64,000 bases of DNA from Opitutaceae bacterium (GCA_028284385.1 JANQRT010000053.1:38450-102449), one strand, 5' to 3'. Positions 50,457-61,115 are shown, counted from the first letter of the stretch. The notes: generated from the letters alone by a model not told the origin. A program made the numbers and translations.

Positions 50457-50903
50457 TTAGGCATCCGCTCGATAGGTCGCCGCGTTTCGAGCGTCTTCTA
50501 TGACTTCGACTGACAAGACGAATGCCCGTTCTTGGGTCATTTCCCGTATCATAGGATCGACTACATCATGCAAATGTCTTGCGACGCCTTCGCACGAACA
50601 CTGTTCGACAATGTAAGGCTTGTACACTTGGCAGCCAGAGGTTTCGTTAACCTTTAGAATTTCGCTTAAGAGAGGATCGTCGCTATTGAAAAGACAGGCG
50701 TGATCCAGATTGTCGTCAATCCAGCTCTTCAGCGGTTTGAGCTTCCCGAAATCGACGACGAATCCGCACTCGTCGAGCTCCTTGCAGCCGAAAGTGAATA
50801 CAAAGCTCCAGTTGTGTCCATGAATCTGGGCGCAATGGCCATCGTGTTTGTGTTGGCGATGGGCAAACGGAATATCGCTGTATGTTTTGCGGCAAGTGAA
50901 CAT
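50457..50903 (-). CDS. queD: 6-carboxy-5,6,7,8-tetrahydropterin synthase
   Basis: The 148-residue T-fold protein has the zinc ligands His15 and His28-Gly-His30 (DGHCAQIHGHNW) with the catalytic Cys24. GFVVDFGKLK and LDHACLFN are conserved blocks, and the C-terminal VEVIEDARNAATYRA ends the fold. It converts 7,8-dihydroneopterin triphosphate to the carboxypterin. It is the second gene of the que operon, starting 22 bases after queC. Confidence 0.93.
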   Translation of the reverse strand: MFTCRKTYSDIPFAHRQHKHDGHCAQIHGHNWSFVFTFGCKELDECGFVVDFGKLKPLKSWIDDNLDHACLFNSDDPLLSEILKVNETSGCQVYKPYIVEQCSCEGVARHLHDVVDPMIREMTQERAFVLSVEVIEDARNAATYRADA

Positions 50904-50925
50904 GAGCTTATGGGACCCGACGCCG

Positions 50926-51690
50926 TTAAGATTCTCCTAAATGCCATCCTGCTTCGACGAGTTCGTCCACGCCAGGCGCATCAGGCTCGTATTGGGTAGG
51001 GTCGCTTCTCTTCGCCAAATAGAAGGCTTCTCTCCGCTCAATGCAAGTTCCGCATTTGCCGCAATGCAGTTCGCCTCCTTTGTAGCAAGACCAAGTTTCC
51101 TCGAGAGGCGCCCCGTACTTCTCGGCCAGCTCGACGATGGCTTTCTTGGAAAGATTAACAAAGGGCCGGTACAGACTGACTGTGTGCCAGTCGCACTGCC
51201 GAATGGCCGCGTCCAAAGCGGAAGCGAAACTCTCCCGGCAATCCGGATAGATCGCATGGTCACCGCTGTGAGCCGCATAGGCGACCGCATCCACTTCAAG
51301 GGAAATGGCCCAAGCTGTAGCCACTGAAATGAGAATCATATTCCGATTAGGAACCACCGTTTGCTTCATGCTCTCCTCTTCGTAATGACCATCCGGTATC
51401 AAGGTTTCGGCATCGGTGAGCCCACTGTGACCAAAGAGTTGGGAAATGGTCCGCAGGTCGACCACCCTGTGATTGAGTCCAAGCTTCTTTGCTATACGTT
51501 TGGCGCTATCGATCTCCTTTCGATGCTTTTGACCGTAGTCGACTGAAAGCGCTCCTTTGATTTCAACTCCCTCCGCCAACAGTTGATACAACATGACCGT
51601 AGAGTCCATCCCTCCCGAGTAGACAGCGACTACGGAATTCGGGACGGCTGATTCGGAACTTGGCATCGTCGCGGAGATAGACGTGTCCAC
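50926..51690 (-). CDS. queC: 7-cyano-7-deazaguanine synthase
   Basis: The 254-residue protein has the PP-loop SGGMDST (25-31), VDYGQKHRKEID, VPNRNMILISVA and the zinc motif CYKGGELHCGKCGTCIERREAF. QueC makes preQ0 from CDG and ammonia with ATP. An ATG 27 or so bases inside is an alternative start, since the first residues are Ser/Pro-rich. It is the first que gene and lies 33 bases after an exported beta-propeller gene. No preQ1 riboswitch could fit in that gap. Confidence 0.93.
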   Translation of the reverse strand: MDTSISATMPSSESAVPNSVVAVYSGGMDSTVMLYQLLAEGVEIKGALSVDYGQKHRKEIDSAKRIAKKLGLNHRVVDLRTISQLFGHSGLTDAETLIPDGHYEEESMKQTVVPNRNMILISVATAWAISLEVDAVAYAAHSGDHAIYPDCRESFASALDAAIRQCDWHTVSLYRPFVNLSKKAIVELAEKYGAPLEETWSCYKGGELHCGKCGTCIERREAFYLAKRSDPTQYEPDAPGVDELVEAGWHLGES

Positions 51691-51723
51691 CTACCGAGTC
51701 AAGAGACCAGGAAACGAGGACGT

Positions 51724-52842
51724 TCAATAGCCCGGAGGCAGCCGCACCACTTTGATAGTCTGCCCTTTTCCCAAGCCCGCGTCGCTATTCTCCTCTGGAA
51801 CTGGAACCAGCAAATGACCGTCTTCCAGCTGCATGAGATCGATCTTTCCAGGAGTCGAAAACGTAACCTGAGGATGGATCCTAACCGTACGAGAAGCCTT
51901 CCTGCCACGCGGGAAAAGAACCTCGCCCGTATTCGCTAGGAGCAATACACGTCCCTTCGGGGTAAGATGCAGTCCATTGAGAGCCACGAGCCCCCTTACA
52001 ATGGTCTTTTGGGAAGCGAGACCCTTGTAGTTCCCGCTCTCGAATTTGGATACCGAACCGCTGGGAGCCCCTTGAATGTGATTGCTGATGAAATAGATGG
52101 TGTCCGTCTCCCGATCATAGGTCATGTCGCCTGGCAGGCTAGAGATGCGAGTGATATCCACGTCAACCGGCGGAACGCCGGTCAGAAGATCAAGAACCGC
52201 CCTCGGCTCGAGTCGATAAATAACCGGTCTGCCCTGAAAGCGCTCTTTGAAATTGTAGCCCCCGATCCCCGTATCCGCGATGTAGAGATTTCCCGCCTTA
52301 TCAAAGGCCAAACTCGAGGGAGAGATGAGCGGAAACTCGGTCTTAAGCAGAAGATCCGATCCCGGCCCCAAATGAATCCGCTTCAGGGTCTCGCCCGTTT
52401 CCGGATTCGCCACCACGATTCCAATGAATTCGTTGGTCGCATCCTTGGTGAGCTGGCCGGCTTCGTTTTGGATAAGCGGCGATCCCGCCACGATGAAAAT
52501 GGAACCGACAGGAACGGTTGCAAAGTTTACGGGAGCGAAATCCAAGTCCGTAGCAGCGGTTAGGCGAGAGATGAATTGCTTGCTATACAGTTTCAGAGTT
52601 CCTTCCGGACTGACCGAGTACTTGCTGACGTAGCTCCGCTCGCGAATCATTCCGGCATCTCCTCGAGCCTTGTTGACGATATACAGGCTCGAACCATCGG
52701 GGCTATAGATGCAGGACACTGGATTGGTCAATCCAGTCAGCTCCTGAACCACTTGAGGTTTCGCTGATAGGGTCAGAGCTAGCAAAAGAGAGGCTAGCAA
52801 TGCGGAAAACGAACGCATTGAAAAGGATCGCATGGGATTCAT
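51724..52842 (-). CDS. Exported beta-propeller-like (NHL/SMP-30-type) protein
   Basis: From ATG at 52842 the product has about 372 residues with a signal peptide (MRSFSALLASLLLALTLSA). Upstream in-frame ATGs exist and would lengthen the basic leader. The mature part has repeated blade-like patterns: NPVSCIYSPDGSSLYIVNKA, SPSSLAFDKAGNLYIADTGI, GLHLTPKGRVLLLANTGE and KIDLMQLEDGHLLVPVPEE. That suggests a six-bladed propeller. No catalytic metal ligands are clear. Function is unknown. It is followed closely by queC on the same strand. Confidence 0.7.
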   Translation of the reverse strand: MNPMRSFSMRSFSALLASLLLALTLSAKPQVVQELTGLTNPVSCIYSPDGSSLYIVNKARGDAGMIRERSYVSKYSVSPEGTLKLYSKQFISRLTAATDLDFAPVNFATVPVGSIFIVAGSPLIQNEAGQLTKDATNEFIGIVVANPETGETLKRIHLGPGSDLLLKTEFPLISPSSLAFDKAGNLYIADTGIGGYNFKERFQGRPVIYRLEPRAVLDLLTGVPPVDVDITRISSLPGDMTYDRETDTIYFISNHIQGAPSGSVSKFESGNYKGLASQKTIVRGLVALNGLHLTPKGRVLLLANTGEVLFPRGRKASRTVRIHPQVTFSTPGKIDLMQLEDGHLLVPVPEENSDAGLGKGQTIKVVRLPPGY

Positions 52843-53013
52843 ATGGGACCTGCGGGGCATGATTTCGATCCCATACTTGAGCAACATCGAACCCTTTTGC
52901 AACTAGATCATTCTCGCAACGAGGAATTTAGCGAGAGTAAGGCATCACCTATATTCGAGCGTTCCCCCCTTTAGTAGGAGCCGATCGAGAGAGGCTGGCG
53001 ATTTACGGACTGT

Positions 53014-55509
53014 CTACTTTACGGGGACTGGATCGAGTTTCCAGATTTCCTTAGCGTATTGGCTTATGGTTCGATCAGTGGAAAACTTCCCTACTCTCGC
53101 CGTATTGAGGATCGCCATACGAGCCCAGGTCGCTTCATCTTTGAAAGTCGCATCCACCTGGTCTTGGCACTGGCAATAGGATTCGTAATCGGCTAAAGCC
53201 TTGAAGGGGTCCCCACCCTCCAGCATGCTGTTTCGCAGACCTTCTAGCTCGCCAGGATTGTCGGGAGTAAAGTAGCTCGAACCAATCCAATCCAAGACTG
53301 CCCTTAGCTCTTCATTGGCGTAGTAGTAGTCTTCGGGACGGTAGCCTTCTGAATCCAGTTCCTGAACCTCGTCAACCGTCATCCCGAAAATGAAGATATT
53401 ATCGTCGCCTACCTCTTCCTTGATCTCGATATTGGCCCCGTCAAGGGTTCCAATGGTGAGGGCTCCATTGAGAGCGAGCTTCATATTGCCGGTTCCCGAC
53501 GCTTCTTTACCTGCGGTTGAAATCTGCTCCGACAGATCGGCTGCCGGGATGATGACCGAAGCCAGTGACACTCGATAGTTCGGCAGAAAGGCGATCTTCA
53601 ACTTGCCGTTGATGCGCTCATCGTTGTTCACCACGGCTGCTACCGCATTGATGGCTCTGATAATCATCTTAGCCATGTGGTAGCCGGGAGCGGCCTTCGC
53701 TCCATGCACGAAGACGCGAGGCGCTACGTCCAAATCGGGATTGTGCAGCAAGCGTCGATAAAGAGTGAGAATGTAAAGCAGGTTCAAATGCTGTCGCTTG
53801 TATTCGTGCAAGCGCTTCACCTGCACATCGAACAGAGCCGCAGGATCCACCTCGATACCGCACTGCTCTTTGATGACTTGAGCCAGTCTCGTCTTGTTAG
53901 CGTATTTGATATCCATATACGCTTTTTGGAAAGACTTGTCGTCGGCGAATTTCTCCAGTTTTCGCAACTCGTTCAAATCCTTGGGCCACTTGTTTCCTAT
54001 TTTCGAGGTGATGAGAGCGGATAGCTCAGGATTGCAGGCCAAGAGCCAACGACGAGGCGTGATGCCGTTGGTCATGTTCGTAAACTTTCCTGGATACAGC
54101 GTGTTGAAATTAGGAAACAATCGGCTTTTCAAAAGCTGCGAGTGGATGGCAGCCACGCCATTGACCGTGTGGCTTCCAACCACCGCCAAATGAGCCATGC
54201 GAACCATCTTGGGCGAGCCTTCCTCGATGAGCGAAATGTCCCGTTTCATCCAGTCGTCATCCGGCCATTTTTCTTCGACTTGGGTCATCACCATCTCGTT
54301 GATTCCGTAGATGATCTGCAAGTGTCGGGGCAGGACTCGTTCAAATAGAGGCACGCTCCACTTCTCCAAGGCTTCGGGAAGCAGCGTGTGATTGGTGTAG
54401 GCGAAGGTCTCAGTCACCAAGTTCCAGGCGAAATGCCACTCCAGTTCCTCTTCGTCGATAAGGATCCGCATCAGCTCCGCCACGCCAATTGCCGGATGGG
54501 TATCGTTCAGCTGGATCGCAACCTTCTTAGGAAAATCGTTCCAATCCTGATTGAGTCTGCGGAAGCGACGGATGATGTCGTGCAAAGAGCAAGTGACGAA
54601 GAAATACTGCTGCACCAATCGAAGCTCCTTACCATTCTCGGACTTGTCGTTTGGATACAGCACCTTGGAAATCGTCTCGCCAATCGCCTTTTCCCGCACC
54701 GCTTCCACATAGTCGCCTTCGTTGAACTGGTCCAAATCGAAGTCTTCAGAGGAGCGAGACGACCAGAGACGCAGGAAATTGACAGTTCGCGTATCGTATC
54801 CGGCAATAGGAATATCGAAAGGAACGCCTTGTATGGTTCGTGTATCCACCCATTCATGACGACAATCGCCATTGCTGTCGAAAACCTTTTCCACGCGACC
54901 GTAGAGCGGGATGGTCTGCGTGTACTCGGGACGCATGATTTCCCAAGGCGTTCCGAATTTGGTCCAATTGTCCGGATGCTCTACCTGGTGGCCATTCACG
55001 AACTCCTGCTTGAAGATACCGAATTCGTAGTAGATTCCGTAGCCAACGGCCGGCAGATCAAGGGTTGCCAACGAATCGAGAAAACAGGCTGCCAGTCTTC
55101 CCAAACCCCCATTTCCCAAACCCATATCCACCTCTTCTTCACGGATCTCATCCCAGTCTAAACCAAGCTCCTCAACGGCCGCCCGAACCTCGTCGTAAAC
55201 TCCTCCGTTGTACATGTTGTTCACCAGCATGCGGCCCATCAGGTACTCCATGGATAGGTAGTAGATGCGTCGGGTATTGGTGTCGTGATGGGTGGCCTGA
55301 GTCTTGATCATGTTGTCGATCATGCAGTCTCGAACCGCCAGCGATACGCAGATCCACCAGTCATGCCTCGTGGCTGAGGTCGGATCGTGAGCCAGCGTGT
55401 ACTTCAAGTGGTCCAGAATGGAGGTCTTCATGCCGTTTCCATTCCGGCTATTTCCGCTCTTTTTGGCAGCAGTTTTCTTTGCCGCTTTCTTCTTGGCAAC
55501 AGTTGTCAT
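53014..55509 (-). CDS. glgP: Glycogen/maltodextrin phosphorylase
   Basis: The 831-residue protein has the phosphorylase blocks [56 protein letters not shown] and the PLP-site [15 protein letters not shown] with its Lys. It releases glucose-1-phosphate from alpha-glucan. It has an unusual Lys/Ala-rich N-terminal tail ([16 protein letters not shown]) before the conserved [10 protein letters not shown] start, reminiscent of histone-H1-like tails. An internal Met at residue 27 would give a tail-less product. Confidence 0.93.
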   Translation of the reverse strand: MTTVAKKKAAKKTAAKKSGNSRNGNGMKTSILDHLKYTLAHDPTSATRHDWWICVSLAVRDCMIDNMIKTQATHHDTNTRRIYYLSMEYLMGRMLVNNMYNGGVYDEVRAAVEELGLDWDEIREEEVDMGLGNGGLGRLAACFLDSLATLDLPAVGYGIYYEFGIFKQEFVNGHQVEHPDNWTKFGTPWEIMRPEYTQTIPLYGRVEKVFDSNGDCRHEWVDTRTIQGVPFDIPIAGYDTRTVNFLRLWSSRSSEDFDLDQFNEGDYVEAVREKAIGETISKVLYPNDKSENGKELRLVQQYFFVTCSLHDIIRRFRRLNQDWNDFPKKVAIQLNDTHPAIGVAELMRILIDEEELEWHFAWNLVTETFAYTNHTLLPEALEKWSVPLFERVLPRHLQIIYGINEMVMTQVEEKWPDDDWMKRDISLIEEGSPKMVRMAHLAVVGSHTVNGVAAIHSQLLKSRLFPNFNTLYPGKFTNMTNGITPRRWLLACNPELSALITSKIGNKWPKDLNELRKLEKFADDKSFQKAYMDIKYANKTRLAQVIKEQCGIEVDPAALFDVQVKRLHEYKRQHLNLLYILTLYRRLLHNPDLDVAPRVFVHGAKAAPGYHMAKMIIRAINAVAAVVNNDERINGKLKIAFLPNYRVSLASVIIPAADLSEQISTAGKEASGTGNMKLALNGALTIGTLDGANIEIKEEVGDDNIFIFGMTVDEVQELDSEGYRPEDYYYANEELRAVLDWIGSSYFTPDNPGELEGLRNSMLEGGDPFKALADYESYCQCQDQVDATFKDEATWARMAILNTARVGKFSTDRTISQYAKEIWKLDPVPVK

Positions 55510-55827
55510 GAGGAGAATCTAAATGAGGATCTTCGCGTATTGAGAGAAAATGAAAGGCAATCCCATACCGAGTGATTGGATTTTAGCAATCACCCATCTC
55601 AAGGATTGTTCGATTATAACAATCGACCTTTCTTTCGATTAATTCGCCGAATAAGCAAACTTTGCGCCTCAATCGGCGCGATTTAATCCTAGTCATTCCT
55701 TGAGCGATTCTCCAATCAGGCGGTGATAGCTGAATCTCGAGTCAAATACGCGTGCCTAGAGGCCACACGCCAACTAGATTGTCCGAGATGAATCGTTGCC
55801 TCCGGACACGACTAGAGCCTAATCAGG
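55510..55827. other. 318-base intergenic region between mutL and glgP with hairpins
   Basis: Three inverted repeats are visible: GTGATTG/CAATCAC (55572-55593), GATTGTT/AACAATC (55604-55624) and GCGCC/GGCGC (55664-55679). The region must hold the mutL transcript end and the glgP promoter on the minus strand. No T-run follows any of the stems, so I did not call a terminator. Confidence 0.4.
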
Positions 55828-57672
55828 CTAAAAGAGCTCGTTCTTTCTGGTAGATGAGTGCCGCTGGAACCTTCGTTCTATCTCGCCTTTCGAAATCTCG
55901 ATGAAGGATGGACGGCCCTGGGGATCGCTCAAAGGATTCCGGCAAGAGAAAAGCTGGTCGAGCATCAGTTTCAGCTGATCCGGATCTGGCAGCGCAGTGT
56001 TCCGAGTCGCCCTGCTGGCAGCGTGTTGAGCCATGGACTCCAAGCCCTTCGCCGATCTTCCATCATTTAAAGCGCCTTCTCTCAGCATCGACACCACTTC
56101 CCTCAAATAATCCTCGGCATCGCCTTCTGAAAGCCAGGAAGGAACGCCTTCGATGCGAAAGAAGTTCCGGCCAAAGGGGGCTACCGCTATTCCAAATGTC
56201 TCCAAAAACTGGATATTTTCAGAAAGCAAGGAAGCCGAAACGGGATCGAATTCCACCGGAATGGGCAGGAGAAGCCGCTGGCTTTCGATGGATTCGTTTT
56301 CGTATTGTTTGACGAGCCGTTCGTACCAAATCCTTTGCTCCGCCGCCTTCGTATTGAGAAGCGAAATACCGGCCTCCGTATTGAATATGGCGAATTCATT
56401 TTGGGCCCAACCCACGAATTCCCAGGAGGAATCCAGAATGGCGGGAGGACTCTGCGGCGCCTCTTTCTCGGCGCCTCGTGCCTCCTGGCCTGGCAAATCG
56501 GTCTGCGGTTCAGATTGCTGCTCCACAGCTTCTGCTTTCAAAGAAAGGTCATCCGCTACCTCAACTTCGAGCTTGCTGGGCTTGGAGAGATCTGGCCTTG
56601 GCAACTCAGTCCGCTTGGTTTCTACCGGAGGGGCCGATTGGCGTTTTTCGACGAGAACCTTTGGCGAGATCGTCAGCGTATCCAAATGCTCACGCAATGC
56701 TTCCAGGATCGAACGAATCGCGAAGCCTCTCACTTGAGCCTCGTTTCGGAAGCGAATCTCCCGCTTCGCCGGATGCACGTTGACATCGACCAAGTGAGGC
56801 GGCAGCTCCAGAAAGAGAAAGGCGATCGGGTAGCGCCCCTTGGGGATATGGCCATAAAACGATTCCACTAAGGCGTAACCGAGAGTACGACTCTCCACCG
56901 GGCGATTGTTTACGAAAATCAGCATTTCATGTCGACTGGAGCGTGACGTTCCAGGACGGCCGATTAATCCCGTTAGCTTCAAATCGCCTTTTTCCGCATC
57001 AACCGAAAGAAGACTCTTGGAAACCTGTTTTCCGAAAATCTCAGCCACCCGATCCTCTAGTCGCGAACAAGGCGGCGATTTGAAAATCTGCCTCCCATCG
57101 TCAATCAAGGAAAAGGCCACTTCCGGATGAGCGAGGGCGTAAAGCCGCGAACAATGCACAATATGAGCAGACTCGGTGGCGTCGGTCTTCAAAAACTTCC
57201 TGCGAGCGGGAACGGAGTTGAAAAGCTGATCGACTTGGATACGCGTTCCTTGTGGCATGCCGCAGTCCTTGGCATGGATCAGTTTACCGCCATTAACCAG
57301 AACTTCCGTTCCTGAATCCGAACTTTCATCTCGTGATTGTAGTTGAAATCGAGATACCGATGCGATTGATGGGAGCGCTTCGCCGCGAAAGCCCATCGTA
57401 AACAGGGAATTCAGATCATCGGCCTTTCGAATCTTGCTGGTGGCGTGTCGTTCCAGCGCAAGCAGCGTCTCGTCCTTACTCATGCCGCAGCCGTTGTCCT
57501 CGATCCGCATGTAGTTCCTGCCCCCTTGTTTGTACTCGATCTCCACCCGAGTCGCCTTGGCGTCCAAGCTATTCTCCAACAGCTCTTTAATCACCGAAGC
57601 CGGTCGTTCGATCACCTCGCCCGCGGCGATCTGATTGGCAACCTGGTCTGGCAAAACTCTGATGCAGGACAT
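55828..57672 (-). CDS. mutL: DNA mismatch repair protein MutL, without the endonuclease motif
   Basis: The 614-residue protein has the GHKL ATPase motifs ELLENSLDA (Glu30, Asn34), IEDNGCGM (Asp59) and TMGFRGEAL (94-100). VNVHPAKREIRF (about 297-308) follows, then a variable linker rich in Glu/Pro/Gln (about 340-410). In the C-terminal domain, the place of the DQHAxxExxxxE nuclease motif reads NTKAAEQRIWYE (440-451), so D, Q, H and the first E are all changed. The zinc-site C-P-H-G-R-P block reads DPQGRPSFIE. The protein is thus likely without nicking activity. No mutS or mutH is in the window. Confidence 0.92.
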   Translation of the reverse strand: MSCIRVLPDQVANQIAAGEVIERPASVIKELLENSLDAKATRVEIEYKQGGRNYMRIEDNGCGMSKDETLLALERHATSKIRKADDLNSLFTMGFRGEALPSIASVSRFQLQSRDESSDSGTEVLVNGGKLIHAKDCGMPQGTRIQVDQLFNSVPARRKFLKTDATESAHIVHCSRLYALAHPEVAFSLIDDGRQIFKSPPCSRLEDRVAEIFGKQVSKSLLSVDAEKGDLKLTGLIGRPGTSRSSRHEMLIFVNNRPVESRTLGYALVESFYGHIPKGRYPIAFLFLELPPHLVDVNVHPAKREIRFRNEAQVRGFAIRSILEALREHLDTLTISPKVLVEKRQSAPPVETKRTELPRPDLSKPSKLEVEVADDLSLKAEAVEQQSEPQTDLPGQEARGAEKEAPQSPPAILDSSWEFVGWAQNEFAIFNTEAGISLLNTKAAEQRIWYERLVKQYENESIESQRLLLPIPVEFDPVSASLLSENIQFLETFGIAVAPFGRNFFRIEGVPSWLSEGDAEDYLREVVSMLREGALNDGRSAKGLESMAQHAASRATRNTALPDPDQLKLMLDQLFSCRNPLSDPQGRPSFIEISKGEIERRFQRHSSTRKNELF

Positions 57673-57695
57673 GACTTGAAATTAAAAAAATATCT

Positions 57696-57728
57696 AACCG
57701 CTAATGAATGCTAATCCACGCGAATTCG
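57696..57728. repeat. Remnant of a dispersed intergenic repeat
   Basis: The stretch AACCGCTAATGAATGCTAAT, continuing to CCACGCGAATTCG, has the same AACC-G-C opening as the element near 31942. Only one arm is present. Assignment rests on pattern similarity alone. Confidence 0.3.
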
Positions 57729-57810
57729 AGCCTCAATTCCCACCGCTTCATCAAACCAAATGCTACCCAACTCCCAAAGCCGAACACCTAAAGATCCATG
57801 AAACACTTCT

Positions 57811-59193
57811 TCATTCCTCCTTACCACTTCTTGCATTGGATTTTCCCACCGCTTGGCGACTCTGAAAAGCGCTGGAAGCGGAAAAGGTGATCGCTCGGAA
57901 GGGTCGAATGAGTTCCGCCCGAAAGCCCCACTCGCTCTCTCCATGAAATTCCGGAATACGGACCCGCATGAAGCCATAGATCAGGCCGATCGAAGTCAGG
58001 AAAAGCGCGATAAAGAAGACGCTGAACCAGCCTTGATTGATGCTGGGCAAGCCATCGCTTCCAGCCTTCAGCAGAAATCCCCAGATAATCGGACTCAATC
58101 CGCTCGCAACCGAAACAATGCAACTGTGTACTGCCAAAACGAAAGGCCTGTGCGCTTCATCGATCACCAAAGGCAGGTAATTCATGTTGGCGCTAAACCA
58201 GAAACAGGCCGCCACGCCCATCACCACGTAGGCGGTCGCGTAGATCGGGAAGCCGGTCGTCAAGTCATTGAGGTTGCTCGACCAGATTAAGGCGGTTGCG
58301 CAGTAGAGCGAAAGCGAAAGCAGGAAAATCGACCGAGGGCCGGACTTGTCGATCGCCATTTTGACGAAATAGGCCGCGAAAAGCACTCCCACGCTTTGCA
58401 AGGCAACCAGCGAGAGAATGCCGGATTCCTCCATACCTTTTTCTACTTTCAAATAGTAAGCGATAAACGGCGGAAGCGACGAAGCGCATATCGTCATCAC
58501 CAGCTGGAGAATCAGAAAGTAGCGGTATCTAGAAGGCCGTAGCAGATAGCTCCGAGCGATAGACAATGTATCCAAAAAACTGATTTTATTGGGCTTCACA
58601 GCATCCGGCAAAGCGGAAATGGCCACCAGGCCGAGAATCGATCCAAAGAGAGCTAAACTGAATTCGATGGTTAGGGCCTCGTAAGTATCCATCCACTGGA
58701 ACAAAGCTGAACAAAGGAAAAGCGTCCCAATGCTGGAAAGACCAACCGCGAGTTGGACGCTTCCGAAATAAGAACCACGCTGGGGCTTTGGAAGAACCGC
58801 ATACATCCAGGGAATGAAGCAGCAGTTTCCCCAGGAACGGAAAAAGCAGAAAAGAAAAAGTCCGCCTACGAAGACCCAAAGAGCCCACCCTTCCCCACTC
58901 TCCGGTCGCTTCCAAGCGAGCCAGATCAGCGGTATGAGAAACGAGCTGCGCAAGGCCCAGCAGGTCATCATCAATCGCTTGTAGCCGAAACGAGGCAGGA
59001 GAAAAGACCCAGCCACCTCGAGGGGAGCCATCAGGAAAACAAAAGAGTAAACCACTCCCACGATAAAGGTAGACGCCCCGAGATTCTCGGCGAAAAGAAC
59101 CATCGGCGTACCTAAGGCGATTTGCCAGGTGATCGCGTTGAAGAAGCTGAAACTCACTCCAGCCCGAAACGGCCTTAGCGGATTAGAATCCAT
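57811..59193 (-). CDS. Major facilitator superfamily transporter
   Basis: The 460-residue protein has about twelve hydrophobic helices (for example AITWQIALGTPMVLFAEN, ALWVFVGGLFLFCFFRSWG, FLILQLVMTICASSLPPFIA, GWFSVFFIALFLTSIGLIYG). Between helices two and three the segment LPRFGYKRLMM resembles the MFS G-x-x-x-D-R-x-G-R/K loop in weak form. The C-terminal 35 residues are hydrophilic. A substrate cannot be assigned. It lies between mutL and argH on the same strand. Confidence 0.78.
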   Translation of the reverse strand: MDSNPLRPFRAGVSFSFFNAITWQIALGTPMVLFAENLGASTFIVGVVYSFVFLMAPLEVAGSFLLPRFGYKRLMMTCWALRSSFLIPLIWLAWKRPESGEGWALWVFVGGLFLFCFFRSWGNCCFIPWMYAVLPKPQRGSYFGSVQLAVGLSSIGTLFLCSALFQWMDTYEALTIEFSLALFGSILGLVAISALPDAVKPNKISFLDTLSIARSYLLRPSRYRYFLILQLVMTICASSLPPFIAYYLKVEKGMEESGILSLVALQSVGVLFAAYFVKMAIDKSGPRSIFLLSLSLYCATALIWSSNLNDLTTGFPIYATAYVVMGVAACFWFSANMNYLPLVIDEAHRPFVLAVHSCIVSVASGLSPIIWGFLLKAGSDGLPSINQGWFSVFFIALFLTSIGLIYGFMRVRIPEFHGESEWGFRAELIRPFRAITFSASSAFQSRQAVGKSNARSGKEE

Positions 59194-59249
59194 TGAATGT
59201 ACCCATAGCTCGTAGCGGAAAGTCTAGGACGTTCCGAATGTTGCTAGAA

Positions 59250-60653
59250 CTATTTACTCAACCGCTTCTTCCAGCGAGCGAGTTGTCTACGAATTTGCTT
59301 CGGTCCAGGCATGCCCACTCCTTCGCGAGCCTTCATAGCTCTCTCCAAACTAAAGACGCCCCGCCAGTCCTTGCCCATTTTTGGATGCAAAGCTAGCGCT
59401 TCTTTATCAGGAACTTCATTTAATGGCAGTTTCAGCGATTCAGCTTTAGCCACCAGCGCCCCGACCACGTGATGGGCCTCACGAAAGGCGACTCCTTTTT
59501 CGACAAGATAGTCCGCCAGATCGGTTGCCAGTAAGGCTGGGTCGGATACAGCTTCCGAGCAGTTCTTCTTCTTGAATTTCGCCCCCTTCAAAGTTCCGGC
59601 AAGAACTTCGAGACAGATGGAAAGCTGATCAAAACTGTCGAAAATCTGAACCTTGTCTTCCTGCAGATCCCGATTATAAGTCAATGGTAGTCCTTTTACC
59701 ATGACGTACAGGCTCTGCAAGTTCCCGATCAGTCGACCGGACTTGCCTCTCAGCAATTCCATGGAGTCAGGATTCTTTTTCTGGGGCATCAAACTGGATC
59801 CCGTACAGAAAGCGTCCGGCAAATCGATATAGCTAAACTCCGAGCTATTCCAAAGAATAACATCCTCTGCCAAGCGCGAAATGTGAGTGCCGCACATGGC
59901 GCAAGCGTGGGCGAAATCCAGAAAAGCGTCCCGATCCGCCACCGAATCCATGCTGTTTTGCGTGATACGAGGTCTTCCTCGCTTATCAACAAACCCTAGA
60001 GCTTTGGCCGTAGCCTCGCGATTCACCGGCAAAGTCGAACCCGCCAGAGCTCCGCAGCCCAAAGGACACCAATTGGCTTCGTCGAACGCCTGCTCAAATC
60101 GAGTCGCGTCCCGCCCAAACATCTCGATGTAAGCCAGAAGATGGTGGGCCACCGAAACCGGTTGAGCACGCTGCAAGTGCGTGTATCCAGGAATGAATAC
60201 AGTTTGGTTGGCATCGGCAAGCTTCAGCAGACTCCGCAAAAGACCGTCCAATTTAACCATAAGATCGCTGCAGGCATCTTTCATGAAAAGCCGCGAATCC
60301 GTAGCGATTTGATCATTACGGCTCCTTGCCGTATGCATTTTGGCAGCCTCAGGAACGATCTTGGTCAGAGCCTGCTCGACGTTCATGTGCACATCCTCGA
60401 AGGAAGGATTCCACTTTAGTTTCCCGTCTTGAACGCGTTTCTCAATCGTATCCAAACCCCTACGAATGGCCGAAAGCTCCTTTTTCGTAAGCAAGCCAAC
60501 GCTCTGCAACATAGCCGTGTGAGCCCGGTTGACCGCAATGTCGTACAGTGCCAAACGCTGATCGAAGGAAACCGATTCGCTGAAAGCCAGCATCAGCTCC
60601 GCCGGCCCATTCGAAAACCGTCCACCCCAAGTCGCCTGCTCTCTCCTAGCCAT
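59250..60653 (-). CDS. argH: Argininosuccinate lyase
   Basis: The chosen ATG gives [13 protein letters not shown] and 467 residues, the usual family length. An open frame upstream would add 60 residues with no similarity. [20 protein letters not shown] is the fumarase/aspartase-superfamily signature with the catalytic Ser. [19 protein letters not shown] and [17 protein letters not shown] are conserved. It produces arginine and fumarate. Two hairpins stand in the upstream divergent region. Confidence 0.94.
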   Translation of the reverse strand: MARREQATWGGRFSNGPAELMLAFSESVSFDQRLALYDIAVNRAHTAMLQSVGLLTKKELSAIRRGLDTIEKRVQDGKLKWNPSFEDVHMNVEQALTKIVPEAAKMHTARSRNDQIATDSRLFMKDACSDLMVKLDGLLRSLLKLADANQTVFIPGYTHLQRAQPVSVAHHLLAYIEMFGRDATRFEQAFDEANWCPLGCGALAGSTLPVNREATAKALGFVDKRGRPRITQNSMDSVADRDAFLDFAHACAMCGTHISRLAEDVILWNSSEFSYIDLPDAFCTGSSLMPQKKNPDSMELLRGKSGRLIGNLQSLYVMVKGLPLTYNRDLQEDKVQIFDSFDQLSICLEVLAGTLKGAKFKKKNCSEAVSDPALLATDLADYLVEKGVAFREAHHVVGALVAKAESLKLPLNEVPDKEALALHPKMGKDWRGVFSLERAMKAREGVGMPGPKQIRRQLARWKKRLSK

Positions 60654-61115
60654 GATCCGCATGCTCCCGAACCGATCTTCCAAGGCAATAATAAATAAAC
60701 CGACGCAAGCCATCTGAACGCTCTCCATAAAGCAAGTCATCACACGAGGTCTTTGAATTTTAGGACAATTCCAACGCGCCAACCCTTCTTTAGCATTTAT
60801 TAAAAATGGCTGATCTCTACACAAAACAGGCAAGGACTAAAGATTGATAAGCGCATCTATCTAAGTATTAAAAAGATAGATTTTATTTACATAACTGTAA
60901 TAAAATAGGGCTTGACCGTAAATTTCTAGGGTTTCATATCTAGTCAATCTTTAGTTCTTTTACTTTTTCTTAGCGTTTTACCCTCTTTGTATTCCCAACT
61001 CTTGTCGTGTGCAATACCCTAGCACTGTTGCCTTCTCTATTGATGGATACGTAGTTTAAGCAATAGATCTCCCAGTCTTAGGCAGAGCTATCGACAGAAA
61101 ATCTTTCGATTTTTC
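60654..61115. promoter_or_regulatory. 462-base divergent region between argH and the giant surface-protein gene
   Basis: The region is strongly AT-rich. Hairpins ATTTTATTTAC/GTAATAAAAT (60880-60906) and CTATCT/AGATAG (60857-60879) are next to each other. A TTGACC at 60912-60917 with a weak -10-like TCATAT about 16 bases on could be the promoter of the plus-strand gene, leaving a leader of about 170 bases. The boxes are guesses from consensus similarity. Confidence 0.35.

Noticed and set aside
57711..57977. 88-codon minus-strand frame with a loose GxxExxY-like look at its end
   Set aside because: It overlaps the end of the MFS gene, has no clear motif and ends in the repeat remnant; a chance frame is more likely.
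60654..60833. 60-residue N-terminal extension of argH
   Set aside because: ArgH proteins normally start close to the W-G-G-R-F motif; the extension shows no conservation pattern.
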